Assembly: GCA_965250275.1 (NCBI GenBank)
Contig: OZ252297.1
Coordinates: 1,116,001 to 1,180,000, forward strand
DNA: 64,000 nt
Direction: 5' to 3'
Source of the DNA: G965250275 sp965250275
GTDB lineage: Bacteria; Pseudomonadota; Alphaproteobacteria; Rhodobacterales; Rhodobacteraceae
Shown here: positions 45,444 through 53,261 of the stretch, in pieces
Position numbering within the stretch: position 1 is the first letter of the stretch
Layout: each line of letters starts with the position of its first letter
Made by a program: the position numbers and the translations under genes
The notes under the pieces: model-generated
The model's database searches: none
Seen by the model: the letters and a program-made list of their open reading frames with translations, nothing else
What the model was told of the DNA's origin: nothing

Positions 45444-46178
45444 ATGGCGGAGGACGATCAGCGCAGGGATGGTGAGGGTGTGTTCAGCGCCTGGTCACGT
45501 CGAAAACGGGCCGCGCGAAAAGCCGACGAAGCAAACGAGGTCGAAGCCGCTGAGCGGAACGCTCAAGAGATCAGAACTGGCGCAGTGGCAGAGCCAGAAG
45601 GCGTGGAAGTTGATGAGCAGTATCTGGCTTCGCTTCCCACAATTGACGAAGTTACGGGCCAGACAGATCTGCAACCCTTCCTCAAGCATGGTGTCCCAAG
45701 TGCATTGCGCAACGCTGCAATGCGCAAAGTGTGGCTGGCAAATGCACTGATCAGGGATCACGACGATCCAGCAGTTGACTACGCCTGGGACTGGAACGCG
45801 CCCGACGGTGTACCCGGCGCAGGCGGCACGCTCAACCGCGAAGGCGTGACAAAGATGGTCAAGGATTTGGTCAATCGTGAGCGTCCAGACGAACCTGAGC
45901 AAACCGCACAGGCTGACGCGCGAACTGTCGACGATGCGACAGATGAAGAATGGGATGCGCCAATTGCCGAGGATTTGGCTGAAGCAGATCAAAAGGATGA
46001 AGAGGCTGCACCGCAGACATGGTCCGTTCGACGCACCGACCCAATCACCACAGCGGCAACTGCCTCTTCCGAAGACTTAGGTGACCCAAAAGAGGATGGG
46101 GCAGGCGTCTCGACGAACACGGACAAACGAGCGCGACTATGCTCGGCTCGACATGGTGGTGCAATTCCAAAGACATAG
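45444..46178 (+). CDS. DUF3306 protein
   Basis: A 244-residue soluble protein starting 1 nt after DUF3305. The family region is visible: VFSAWSRRKRAARK at the start, YLASLPTIDEVTGQTDLQPFL, and PAVDYAWDWNAPDGVPG. The last 80 residues are acidic, then switch to Cys/Arg-rich sequence (RARLCSARHGGAIPKT) unlike the family ends I recall, possibly a late frameshift or drift. Accessory role in formate dehydrogenase biogenesis is inferred from context. Confidence 0.75.
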   Translation: MAEDDQRRDGEGVFSAWSRRKRAARKADEANEVEAAERNAQEIRTGAVAEPEGVEVDEQYLASLPTIDEVTGQTDLQPFLKHGVPSALRNAAMRKVWLANALIRDHDDPAVDYAWDWNAPDGVPGAGGTLNREGVTKMVKDLVNRERPDEPEQTAQADARTVDDATDEEWDAPIAEDLAEADQKDEEAAPQTWSVRRTDPITTAATASSEDLGDPKEDGAGVSTNTDKRARLCSARHGGAIPKT

Positions 46179-46306
46179 CTTCGCTCAAGAAATCTGATAG
46201 GATTTGTCTATAAGCCGCTTTGGCCGTAGCAGACCAATACCCAAGCGACTAACTTCAACCCACCAAAATCTGAGATACTCAGGCCGAATGCCAATTGGGG
46301 AGTTGA

Positions 46307-46966
46307 GTGGCATTGACCCAAGTAGTCAGCGCAGAGACGCGCGAAATTGCAGAAATAGATTCGCTCCGGGCTCAGCAGTGGTCCCTTCTTGCGCGCTTGC
46401 TGGATTCTCCGCCCGACGCTGAGATGCTAAACTCCCTGTCGCGTCTCGACGGCGACCAGACGCCACTTGGCCAAGCCTATCGGGTGCTTGCCAGAAATGC
46501 AGCTAAGGTGACCGTGAAAGACGTCGAAGACGAGTTCTTCGAACTTTTTGTGGGCGTTGGCCGAGGTGAGTTGCTGCCTTACGCCTCGTTCTACATCACC
46601 GGGTTCCTGAACGAACGGCCACTCGCCGATCTGCGGCGCGATCTTGCTGTCATGGGGATCGAGCGCGCCAAGGGCCGGTTCGAGCCCGAGGATCACATCG
46701 CCAGCCTTGCCGAGGTTATGGCCGGGCTTGCCGCCGGCGAGTTCGATCCAACACCTCTTGGTTGCGGCGGTGCAGGTGAGGCCGGTTTTTTTGCGCGCCA
46801 CTTGGAGCCATGGGCAACACAGTTCTTTGACGATCTGGCCGTTGCTCCCAGCGCAAGGTTCTATCGCGCGGTGGCCGAAATCGGCAGGACGTTCACCGAT
46901 GTTGAGATGCGCGCCTTTGAATTGGCACGCAAAGAGGTCGCGGGTTCGCCACGCGGCGCCGCTTAG
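46307..46966 (+). CDS. TorD/DmsD-family molybdoenzyme chaperone
   Basis: A 219-residue cytosolic chaperone for twin-arginine molybdoenzymes. The fold is all-helical with the family motif EDEFFELFVGVGRGELLPYASFY and the later HLEPWATQFFDDL. It is expected to bind the leader of the catalytic subunit encoded just downstream until cofactor insertion. GTG 46307 has GGGGAG 5 nt upstream. The 128-nt gap before it is AT-richer than its surroundings and may hold a promoter. Confidence 0.88.
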   Translation: MALTQVVSAETREIAEIDSLRAQQWSLLARLLDSPPDAEMLNSLSRLDGDQTPLGQAYRVLARNAAKVTVKDVEDEFFELFVGVGRGELLPYASFYITGFLNERPLADLRRDLAVMGIERAKGRFEPEDHIASLAEVMAGLAAGEFDPTPLGCGGAGEAGFFARHLEPWATQFFDDLAVAPSARFYRAVAEIGRTFTDVEMRAFELARKEVAGSPRGAA

Positions 46967-47038
46967 CAATTCCAGTTTCAGCGGTTTCAAGGAACACCGC
47001 GGCGCAATGCCGCCAGAGGAGAAGTTTAGGAGGTCCGC

Positions 47039-47248
47039 ATGCGCGACAAAAAAACTAAACCCGTAAACATGGGTCGGCGAGGGTTTTTCGGCGCAATTGC
47101 CGGGGCATCCGTTGGCGCTGTTGCAACAGGATCGGCACGCCCGGCCTTTGCAGATGAGGTGGGCGATGAGCGCACCAAGGCCCGGTATCAGGAAACCGAT
47201 CACGTACGCGCCTTCTACCGCACCAACCGCTACTACAAGAAGGATTGA
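47039..47248 (+). CDS. formate dehydrogenase region Tat-signal small protein
   Basis: A 69-residue protein with a twin-arginine leader (MGRRGFFGAIAGASVG) and a short polar mature part ending RYQETDHVRAFYRTNRYYKKD. It matches the small formate dehydrogenase region TAT target family (TIGR02811, from memory), always found just before the catalytic subunit. The mature peptide may be a structural subunit. The next gene starts 6 nt later. Confidence 0.8.
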   Translation: MRDKKTKPVNMGRRGFFGAIAGASVGAVATGSARPAFADEVGDERTKARYQETDHVRAFYRTNRYYKKD

Positions 47249-47254
47249 TCATAG

Positions 47255-50218
47255 ATGCTTGTGAAACGCAGATCTTCAGTGGCCGCGCGTGGTGGCCTCC
47301 AGTCCTTTGCCAAAAACGTGGCGGCGCGCCCGGTCGACCGTCGCTCTTTCCTTCGTGGTTCAGGTCTTGCAGTTGGCGGTTTGGCGGCTGTCGCCACAGT
47401 AGGGAGCGGCACGATGCGGCGGGCCGAAGCCGGCCCGACCGATCACAGCAAGCCGATCGAGATTAAGACCAATATCTGCACCCACTGCTCGGTGGGATGT
47501 ACAGTGAAAGCCGAAGTTCAGGATGGCGTCTGGGTCGGGCAGGAACCGGCTTGGGAGAGCCCAATCAACCGTGGCACCCATTGCGCCAAGGGTGCATCCG
47601 TCCGCGAGCTTGTTCACGGCGACCGCCGCCTGAAGTACCCGATGAAAAAAGAGAACGGAAAATGGGTCCGTATCTCTTGGGATCAGGCCATCGATGAAAT
47701 TGGCGGCAAAATGCTGGAGGTTCGGGAGAAGAGCGGGGCGGACTCAGCCTACCTTTTGGGTTCGGCCAAATTCTCCAACGAAGGTGCGTATCTTTTCCGC
47801 AAGTTCGCAGCGTTCTGGGGCACCAACAACGTCGATCACCAGGCGCGCATCTGCCACTCGACCACCGTTGCAGGTGTTGCGAACACATGGGGCTACGGCG
47901 CCATGACCAACAGCTACAACGACATCCGCAACTCGAAGACGATCGTTTTCATGGGCTCTAACGCAGCCGAGGCGCACCCGGTATCCCTGCAGCATATCCT
48001 GACGGGTAAAGAGACAAACCGGGCCAACGTGATCGTACTTGATCCACGCTTCACACGGACGGCGGCACATGCCACCGATTACATCCGGATGCGTCCGGGC
48101 ACCGACATTGCGGTGATCTGGGGCATCATGTGGCACATCTTTGAAAACGGTTGGGAAGACACGGAGTTCATTGATCAGCGTGTCTGGGGCATGGATCAGA
48201 TCCGCGAGGCCGTGCAGGCCTATCCGCCGGAAGAGGTGGAGCGCATCACCGGTATCCCGGGCGAAACGCTGCAGCGCGTGGCGCAGACCTTTGCCACCCA
48301 GAAACCCGCCACCTTCATCTGGTGCATGGGCGGCACGCAGCACACGGTTGGTACTGCCAACGTTCGCACCTATTGCAACCTGCTTCTGGCGACCGGCAAT
48401 GTCGGAAACATTGGCAACGGGGCCAACATCTTCCGCGGTCACTGCAACGTGCAGGGGGCAACGGACTTCGGCCTCGATATCGGCTCGCTGCCTTGCTACT
48501 ACGGCCTGTCCGAGGGCGGTTGGCGCCACTGGTCGCGCGTCTGGGAGGTGCCGTATGAGTATCTCGAAGGCCGCTTTGACGAGGTTCCGGCCAAGGGTGG
48601 CCGAGACGCTCGTACCCGCAAAGAAAACATGAGCGTTCCGGGCATTCCGTCGACCCGTTGGTTCGACGCCGCTACACTTGATGCAGAGGAAGTCGATCAG
48701 CGCGATAACATCAAGGCGATGATCGTCTTTGGGCATGGCGGCAACACCGTGCCGCGGATGGGCGCGTCGCTTCAGGGCATGAACGCGCTGGACCTGCTTG
48801 TTGTGGCTGACCCGCATCCGACCACCTTTGCGGCGCTGCATGACCGGACAGACAACACCTACCTGTTGCCAATCTCGACCCAGTTCGAATGCGACGGCAG
48901 CCGGACGGCGTCGAACCGCTCGGTTCAATGGGGCGAAAAGGTTGTCGATCCAATCTTCGAGAGCGACAATGACTATGCCGTGATCTACCGTCTGGCACAG
49001 CGCCTTGGCTTTGCAGACGAGATGGTCAAGAACTACGAACTGGTCGATGGCAAGTTCGGTCCGGAGCCGACTGCGGAATCCATTCTGGAAGAGATCAACC
49101 GGGGTGGCTGGTCGACCGGCTATACCGGGCAGTCGCCGGAACGGCTCAAGGCGCATATGCAAAACCAGGGCGCGTTCGACCTTGTCACATTGCGCGCCTT
49201 TGACGATGCGCCGGATGAGGTCAAGGGCGATTACTATGGCCTGCCCTGGCCGTGCTGGGGAACGCCGGAACTGCGGCATCCCGGAACGCATATCCTGTAC
49301 AATCCCAACATTCCGGTCGCCGAGGGCGGCGGTGCATTCCGTCCCCGGTTTGGCCTGGATCGCGAAGGTCAGACTCTGCTGGCCGAAGGCAGCTACCCGG
49401 TTGGCTCGGATATTGAAGATGGCTATCCGCAATTCACCTATGGGGTGTTGCAGAGCCTCGGTTGGGATGGCGAACTGACCCCGGAAGAGTTGGCGACCAT
49501 TCAGCGGATCGGTGGCAATGATCCTGAACGGATGGCGGCGGTCAGCTGGTCTCTGGACCTGTCCGGAGGCATTCAGAGAGTGGCGATTTCACATGGCTGC
49601 GTGCCCTTCGGCAACGGCAAGGCGCGGGCGGTTGCCTGGAACCTGCCGGACCCGATCCCAGTTCACCGCGAACCGATCTACAGCCCGCGTCCCGATCTGG
49701 TTGCGGACTACCCGACCCGCGAAGACGGACGTCAGTTCCGCGTGCCGAATATCGGTCGAACCATGCAGGACTCGGCGGTTGAACGGAACGTGGCAACCGA
49801 TTTCCCGATTGTGCTGACATCAGGCCGTCTTGTGGAATTCGAAGGTGGCGGCGAAGAGACCCGGTCGAATCCGTGGCTGGCGGAACTCCAGCAGGACATG
49901 TTCGTCGAGATCAATCCGGCCGACGCCGAGGCCCGCGGGATCACCGATGGCGGCTGGGTCTGGGTGCGCGGCGCCGAAATGGACAGCAAGGCCCGGGTTA
50001 AGGCGTTGGTGACCGAGCGCGTCGCGCCTGGAGTGGCCTTCATGCCCTTCCATTTTGCCGGTTGGTTCCAGGGCGAAGATCAGCGCGGCAAGTACCCCGA
50101 AGGCACCGACCCGATTGTTCTGGGCGAGAGCGTAAACACCGTCACGACCTATGGGTATGACCCGGTGACAGGCATGCATGAAGGCAAGGTGACCCTTTGC
50201 CAGATCGCTGCGGCGTAA
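47255..50218 (+). CDS. fdhA: formate dehydrogenase catalytic (molybdopterin) subunit
   Basis: A 987-residue Mo/W-bis-MGD oxidoreductase converting formate to CO2 in the periplasm. Twin-arginine leader DRRSFLRGSG (28-37). A [4Fe-4S] site is formed by C75, C78, C82 and C110 (ICTHCSVGC, THCAKG). The active-site ligand is Cys200 in DHQARICHSTT, so this is the cysteine form and no selenocysteine machinery is needed. The MGD-binding C-terminal domain (VLTSGRLVEFEGGGEETRSN) is complete. It forms an operon with the beta subunit (16-nt gap) and the cytochrome b subunit. FdhD, needed for cofactor sulfuration, is not in the window. Confidence 0.93.
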   Translation: MLVKRRSSVAARGGLQSFAKNVAARPVDRRSFLRGSGLAVGGLAAVATVGSGTMRRAEAGPTDHSKPIEIKTNICTHCSVGCTVKAEVQDGVWVGQEPAWESPINRGTHCAKGASVRELVHGDRRLKYPMKKENGKWVRISWDQAIDEIGGKMLEVREKSGADSAYLLGSAKFSNEGAYLFRKFAAFWGTNNVDHQARICHSTTVAGVANTWGYGAMTNSYNDIRNSKTIVFMGSNAAEAHPVSLQHILTGKETNRANVIVLDPRFTRTAAHATDYIRMRPGTDIAVIWGIMWHIFENGWEDTEFIDQRVWGMDQIREAVQAYPPEEVERITGIPGETLQRVAQTFATQKPATFIWCMGGTQHTVGTANVRTYCNLLLATGNVGNIGNGANIFRGHCNVQGATDFGLDIGSLPCYYGLSEGGWRHWSRVWEVPYEYLEGRFDEVPAKGGRDARTRKENMSVPGIPSTRWFDAATLDAEEVDQRDNIKAMIVFGHGGNTVPRMGASLQGMNALDLLVVADPHPTTFAALHDRTDNTYLLPISTQFECDGSRTASNRSVQWGEKVVDPIFESDNDYAVIYRLAQRLGFADEMVKNYELVDGKFGPEPTAESILEEINRGGWSTGYTGQSPERLKAHMQNQGAFDLVTLRAFDDAPDEVKGDYYGLPWPCWGTPELRHPGTHILYNPNIPVAEGGGAFRPRFGLDREGQTLLAEGSYPVGSDIEDGYPQFTYGVLQSLGWDGELTPEELATIQRIGGNDPERMAAVSWSLDLSGGIQRVAISHGCVPFGNGKARAVAWNLPDPIPVHREPIYSPRPDLVADYPTREDGRQFRVPNIGRTMQDSAVERNVATDFPIVLTSGRLVEFEGGGEETRSNPWLAELQQDMFVEINPADAEARGITDGGWVWVRGAEMDSKARVKALVTERVAPGVAFMPFHFAGWFQGEDQRGKYPEGTDPIVLGESVNTVTTYGYDPVTGMHEGKVTLCQIAAA

Positions 50219-50234
50219 AGGAGGAAGACTGAAA

Positions 50235-50831
50235 ATGGCAAGGATGAAGTTTCTTTGCGACGCGGATCGCTGCATCGAGTGCAACGCCTGTGTAACGGCC
50301 TGCAAGAACGAACACGAAGTGCCGTGGGGCATCAATCGGCGTCGCGTCGTCACCATCAATGACGGTCTCCCGGGCGAGCGCTCGGTCTCGATGGCCTGCA
50401 TGCACTGCACCGACGCACCCTGCGCGGCCGTTTGCCCGGTAGATTGCTTCTACACCACTGATGATGGTGTGGTGCTGCACTCCAAGGACACCTGTATCGG
50501 CTGTGGCTATTGCTTCTTCGCCTGCCCGTTCGGCGCGCCGCAATATCCCAAGGTCGGTAACTTTGGCACGCGCGGAAAGATGGACAAATGCACGTATTGC
50601 GCGGGCGGTCCGGAAGCGGACATGACCGAGGCGGAATACGTCAAGTATGGCTCCAATCGTCTGGCAGAAGGCAAACTGCCGATCTGCGCCGAGATGTGTT
50701 CAACCAAGTCTCTCTTGGCCGGTGACGGAGACATCATCGCTGACATCTATCGTGAACGTGTTGTGACCCGCGGCTATGGCTCGGGCGCATGGGGCTGGCG
50801 CAGTGCCTACGGCGAAACCGTTAATGTGTAA
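50235..50831 (+). CDS. fdhB: formate dehydrogenase iron-sulfur (beta) subunit
   Basis: A 198-residue electron-transfer subunit with four Cys groups of the DMSO-reductase partner type: CIECNACVTACKNEH, CMHCTDAPCAAVCPVDC, CIGCGYCFFACPFGA, and CTYCAGG with CAEMC, for four [4Fe-4S] clusters. It has no signal of its own and would be carried through Tat with the catalytic subunit. Its size fits FDH3-type beta subunits, which lack the membrane anchor helix of FdnH. Confidence 0.92.
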   Translation: MARMKFLCDADRCIECNACVTACKNEHEVPWGINRRRVVTINDGLPGERSVSMACMHCTDAPCAAVCPVDCFYTTDDGVVLHSKDTCIGCGYCFFACPFGAPQYPKVGNFGTRGKMDKCTYCAGGPEADMTEAEYVKYGSNRLAEGKLPICAEMCSTKSLLAGDGDIIADIYRERVVTRGYGSGAWGWRSAYGETVNV

Positions 50832-50850
50832 GAGGGAAGGAAGCGAAACG

Positions 50851-51864
50851 ATGACAACACCATCACTCACGACTCGTATCGTCGCCATCCTCTGTTTTGG
50901 TCTGGTCGCGCTATTTGCGTTGCCGCAGTTGGCAGATGCGCAGCAGGTTAACCCGACGGCGCAGTCTGTGACCGAAGAAACGCTGATGCAGGCGTTGAAC
51001 CCGAATGGGCAGGTCACAGGGCGAGTGTCGATCCCCGACGGCCTTTCGGCCGGACTGATCAAACCAGGCAACAAGGACTGGGCCTCAACCCACGGTGGCC
51101 CAGTCCGTATTGTGACAATCCTTTCGTTAGTTGGGATTCTTGCGGTTCTCTTGGCGTTCTACATGATCCGCGGCAAGATCCGCATCGATTCCGGACGCTC
51201 GGCGATCAAGATTCTGCGCTTCAACAGCTTTGAACGGTTCGCTCATTGGCTGATGGGCTTGTCGTTCATCGTGCTCGCCTTGACAGGCCTGAACCTGATT
51301 TTTGGTCGGGCGGTTATCCTGCCTTTGTTTGGCGAGAACGCGTTTGGCACCCTGTCGGCCTGGGGCAAAATTGCGCACAACTATATGGGTTTTGCTTTTA
51401 TGCTGGGTCTGATCATGGTGTTCCTGACCTGGGTGGTACACAACATTCCCAACAAGCTGGACGTTCAATGGATCAAACAGGCGGGCGGTTTGTTTTCCAA
51501 AGGCGTCCATCCGCCGGCGAAGAAGTTCAACGCCGGGCAGAAAATCATTTTCTGGTCCGTCGTGGTGGGCGGTGCTGCCTTGTCTTTCACAGGTGTGATG
51601 CTGCTGTTCCCCGATTGGGCGGGCGGCGAAGGGACTTGGCAGCTATACCAGATTTTGCATGGCATCATCGCAGCCCTGCTGACGGCCGTTGTCATTGCGC
51701 ATATTTACATCGGCTCGGTCGGTATGGAAGGCGCCTTCGACGCGATGGGGTCTGGCGAGGTGGATTTGAACTGGGCCAAGGAACACCACTCACTCTGGGT
51801 TGAAGAAGTCCAGGGGCAGGGTGAACAACCGGCCACTGACAAAAAGCTTCACCCTGCGGAGTGA
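50851..51864 (+). CDS. fdhC: formate dehydrogenase cytochrome b (gamma) subunit
   Basis: A 337-residue membrane anchor passing electrons to quinone. An N-terminal signal-like helix (TRIVAILCFGLVALFALPQL) precedes about 80 periplasmic residues, then four or five helices with heme-ligand histidines in SFERFAHWLMG, KIAHNYMGF, LHGIIAALLTAVVIAHIYIG. The frame is open upstream inside fdhB; ATG 50851 follows AGGAAG and begins the signal. A hairpin follows the stop codon. Confidence 0.9.
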   Translation: MTTPSLTTRIVAILCFGLVALFALPQLADAQQVNPTAQSVTEETLMQALNPNGQVTGRVSIPDGLSAGLIKPGNKDWASTHGGPVRIVTILSLVGILAVLLAFYMIRGKIRIDSGRSAIKILRFNSFERFAHWLMGLSFIVLALTGLNLIFGRAVILPLFGENAFGTLSAWGKIAHNYMGFAFMLGLIMVFLTWVVHNIPNKLDVQWIKQAGGLFSKGVHPPAKKFNAGQKIIFWSVVVGGAALSFTGVMLLFPDWAGGEGTWQLYQILHGIIAALLTAVVIAHIYIGSVGMEGAFDAMGSGEVDLNWAKEHHSLWVEEVQGQGEQPATDKKLHPAE

Positions 51865-51880
51865 CGCCCATCAAGGACGT

Positions 51881-51948
51881 GGTCGGCGGGAGACCCCTGC
51901 CGACCCTCTTGCTCAGGTTTGCCGCTCTGTCTGGCAAAACCGGCAAAC
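51881..51948 (+). terminator. strong hairpin and inverted repeat between fdhC and the mrp gene
   Basis: GGTCGGC (51881-51887) pairs with GCCGACC (51899-51905), extended inward by GGG/CCC with one bulge: a very stable stem starting 17 nt after the fdhC stop. A second inverted repeat, GTTTGCCG (51917-51924) / CGGCAAAC (51941-51948), follows. No T tract. They may end most fdh transcripts or protect the mRNA. Confidence 0.5.
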
Positions 51949-51969
51949 GCGCGCTTTCAGAGATATCAG

Positions 51970-53085
51970 ATGAAAACAACCGAAGATGATCAGCTATCCG
52001 CTGCGCGCGCGGCACTTGAGGGAGTTTCTCTTCCTGATGGGTCACCGGTTTTGGGTGCGGAGACAGTTTCAGGCCCGGTTGTAGCGGCTGGCAGAGTCAA
52101 TCTGGCAATTTCAATTCAGGCGAGCGATGCCGCGGCCTATGCCGAAACCCGTGCCCAAGTGGAAGCTGCCTTAAGATCAGTTCCGGACTGCGAAGATGCA
52201 GTGGTCGTACTGACCGGCGAAAAACCGGCATCAACCCCGCCACCAAAACTCAGAACACCCGAGTTCAACCAGAAAGCCCCGCCGCCGGTCCTCTCAGGTG
52301 TGCGTCACGTGATTGCTGTGGCTTCGGGCAAGGGCGGGGTCGGCAAATCGACGACATCCGTCAATCTTGCGCTTGGTCTGCGCGCGTTGGGCCTAAAGGT
52401 CGGGATCATGGATGCCGACATCCACGGACCGTCCCTTCCGACCTTGCTGTCCCTCCACGGTCGTCCACGCGTCGGATCCGATCGGCGCATGCAGCCAATG
52501 CAATCACACGGGCTTCTTGCCATGTCGATGGGCATGCTGGTTGATGCTGAAACGGCGATGATCTGGCGAGGACCGATGGTTATGTCGGCAATTACGCAGA
52601 TGCTGGCCGAGGTGAATTGGGGCGAGTTGGACGTCTTGGTCATCGATATGCCGCCGGGCACGGGAGATGCGCAGCTGGCAATCGCGCAGGGCACCGAATT
52701 GTCCGGCGCGGTCATAGTATCGACGCCTCAGGATCTGGCTTTGATCGACGCCCGCCGTGGCATCGCAATGTTTCGAAAAGTCGAAGTACCGATCCTTGGT
52801 GTCATCGAAAACATGGCGCATTTCATTTGTCCCGATTGTGGATCGACACATGAGATATTTGGCGCCGGTGGCGCAGCAGCAGAAGCCAACCGGATGGGCG
52901 TGCCCTATCTGGGCGCTGTGCCTTTAACGATGGAACTGCGAACGGCCTCGGACAATGGTCAACCGATCGTGGCTCGGGACCCGGACAGTGCTCTGGGCGC
53001 GATTTACATCGATATGGCCAAAACGTTGTGGAGCGCACTGGCGGCGGTTCCCGACGAAACCCCAAGAATTCAAGTAGGAGTGTAA
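51970..53085 (+). CDS. mrp: Mrp/ApbC-type Fe-S carrier ATPase in the formate dehydrogenase locus
   Basis: A 371-residue P-loop ATPase of standard Mrp layout: N-terminal MIP18/DUF59-like domain (about 5-85, lacking the usual catalytic-type Cys), Walker A GKGGVGKST at 120-128, DADIHGPS, DMPPGTGD, and the dimer CPDC at 287-290. Fe-S cluster transfer is the family role; placed behind an enzyme with at least five clusters, it may serve that enzyme. The frame is open 17 codons earlier, but that part lies over the second inverted repeat and ATG 51970 opens the domain. No strong ribosome site is seen. Confidence 0.87.
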   Translation: MKTTEDDQLSAARAALEGVSLPDGSPVLGAETVSGPVVAAGRVNLAISIQASDAAAYAETRAQVEAALRSVPDCEDAVVVLTGEKPASTPPPKLRTPEFNQKAPPPVLSGVRHVIAVASGKGGVGKSTTSVNLALGLRALGLKVGIMDADIHGPSLPTLLSLHGRPRVGSDRRMQPMQSHGLLAMSMGMLVDAETAMIWRGPMVMSAITQMLAEVNWGELDVLVIDMPPGTGDAQLAIAQGTELSGAVIVSTPQDLALIDARRGIAMFRKVEVPILGVIENMAHFICPDCGSTHEIFGAGGAAAEANRMGVPYLGAVPLTMELRTASDNGQPIVARDPDSALGAIYIDMAKTLWSALAAVPDETPRIQVGV

Positions 53086-53088
53086 CTC

Positions 53089-53244
53089 ATGAAAGCGTTC
53101 GTTGCGTCTCTGGCCGTTTGCCTCGTGGTGGCAATTGGAGCGTCCTTTGTCCTGAACGGGAACTTTCAGGCTGATGCCCACAGCGTATTCACAACCGAAG
53201 GCGCCCGGGTCGACAAGCCAGGTAACAACCTCATCAATTATTGA
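53089..53244 (+). CDS. 51-residue secreted or membrane-anchored protein in the formate dehydrogenase locus
   Basis: A short open frame, ATG 53089 to TGA 53242-53244, fills the space between mrp and the WD40-cytochrome gene. It encodes 51 residues: a hydrophobic signal or anchor (MKAFVASLAVCLVVAIGAS) and a short polar part (HSVFTTEGARVDKPGNNLIN). GTAGGAGTG lies 8-10 nt upstream, a good ribosome site, and it starts 3 nt after the mrp stop. Signal-like composition, ribosome site and tight packing support it as a real gene. No family recognised. Confidence 0.65.
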   Translation: MKAFVASLAVCLVVAIGASFVLNGNFQADAHSVFTTEGARVDKPGNNLINY

Positions 53245-53261
53245 CCCGGTCGTCGCCTGAG

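Noticed and set aside
47744..49432. 562-codon open frame on the minus strand
   Set aside because: Antisense to fdhA, an unmistakable gene; a shadow of GC-rich codon usage.
53241..53261. TTG start for the WD40-cytochrome gene overlapping the small-protein stop
   Set aside because: ATG 53262 begins a clean signal peptide; the seven extra residues would place charged residues in an unusual position, though translational coupling from the TTG cannot be excluded.
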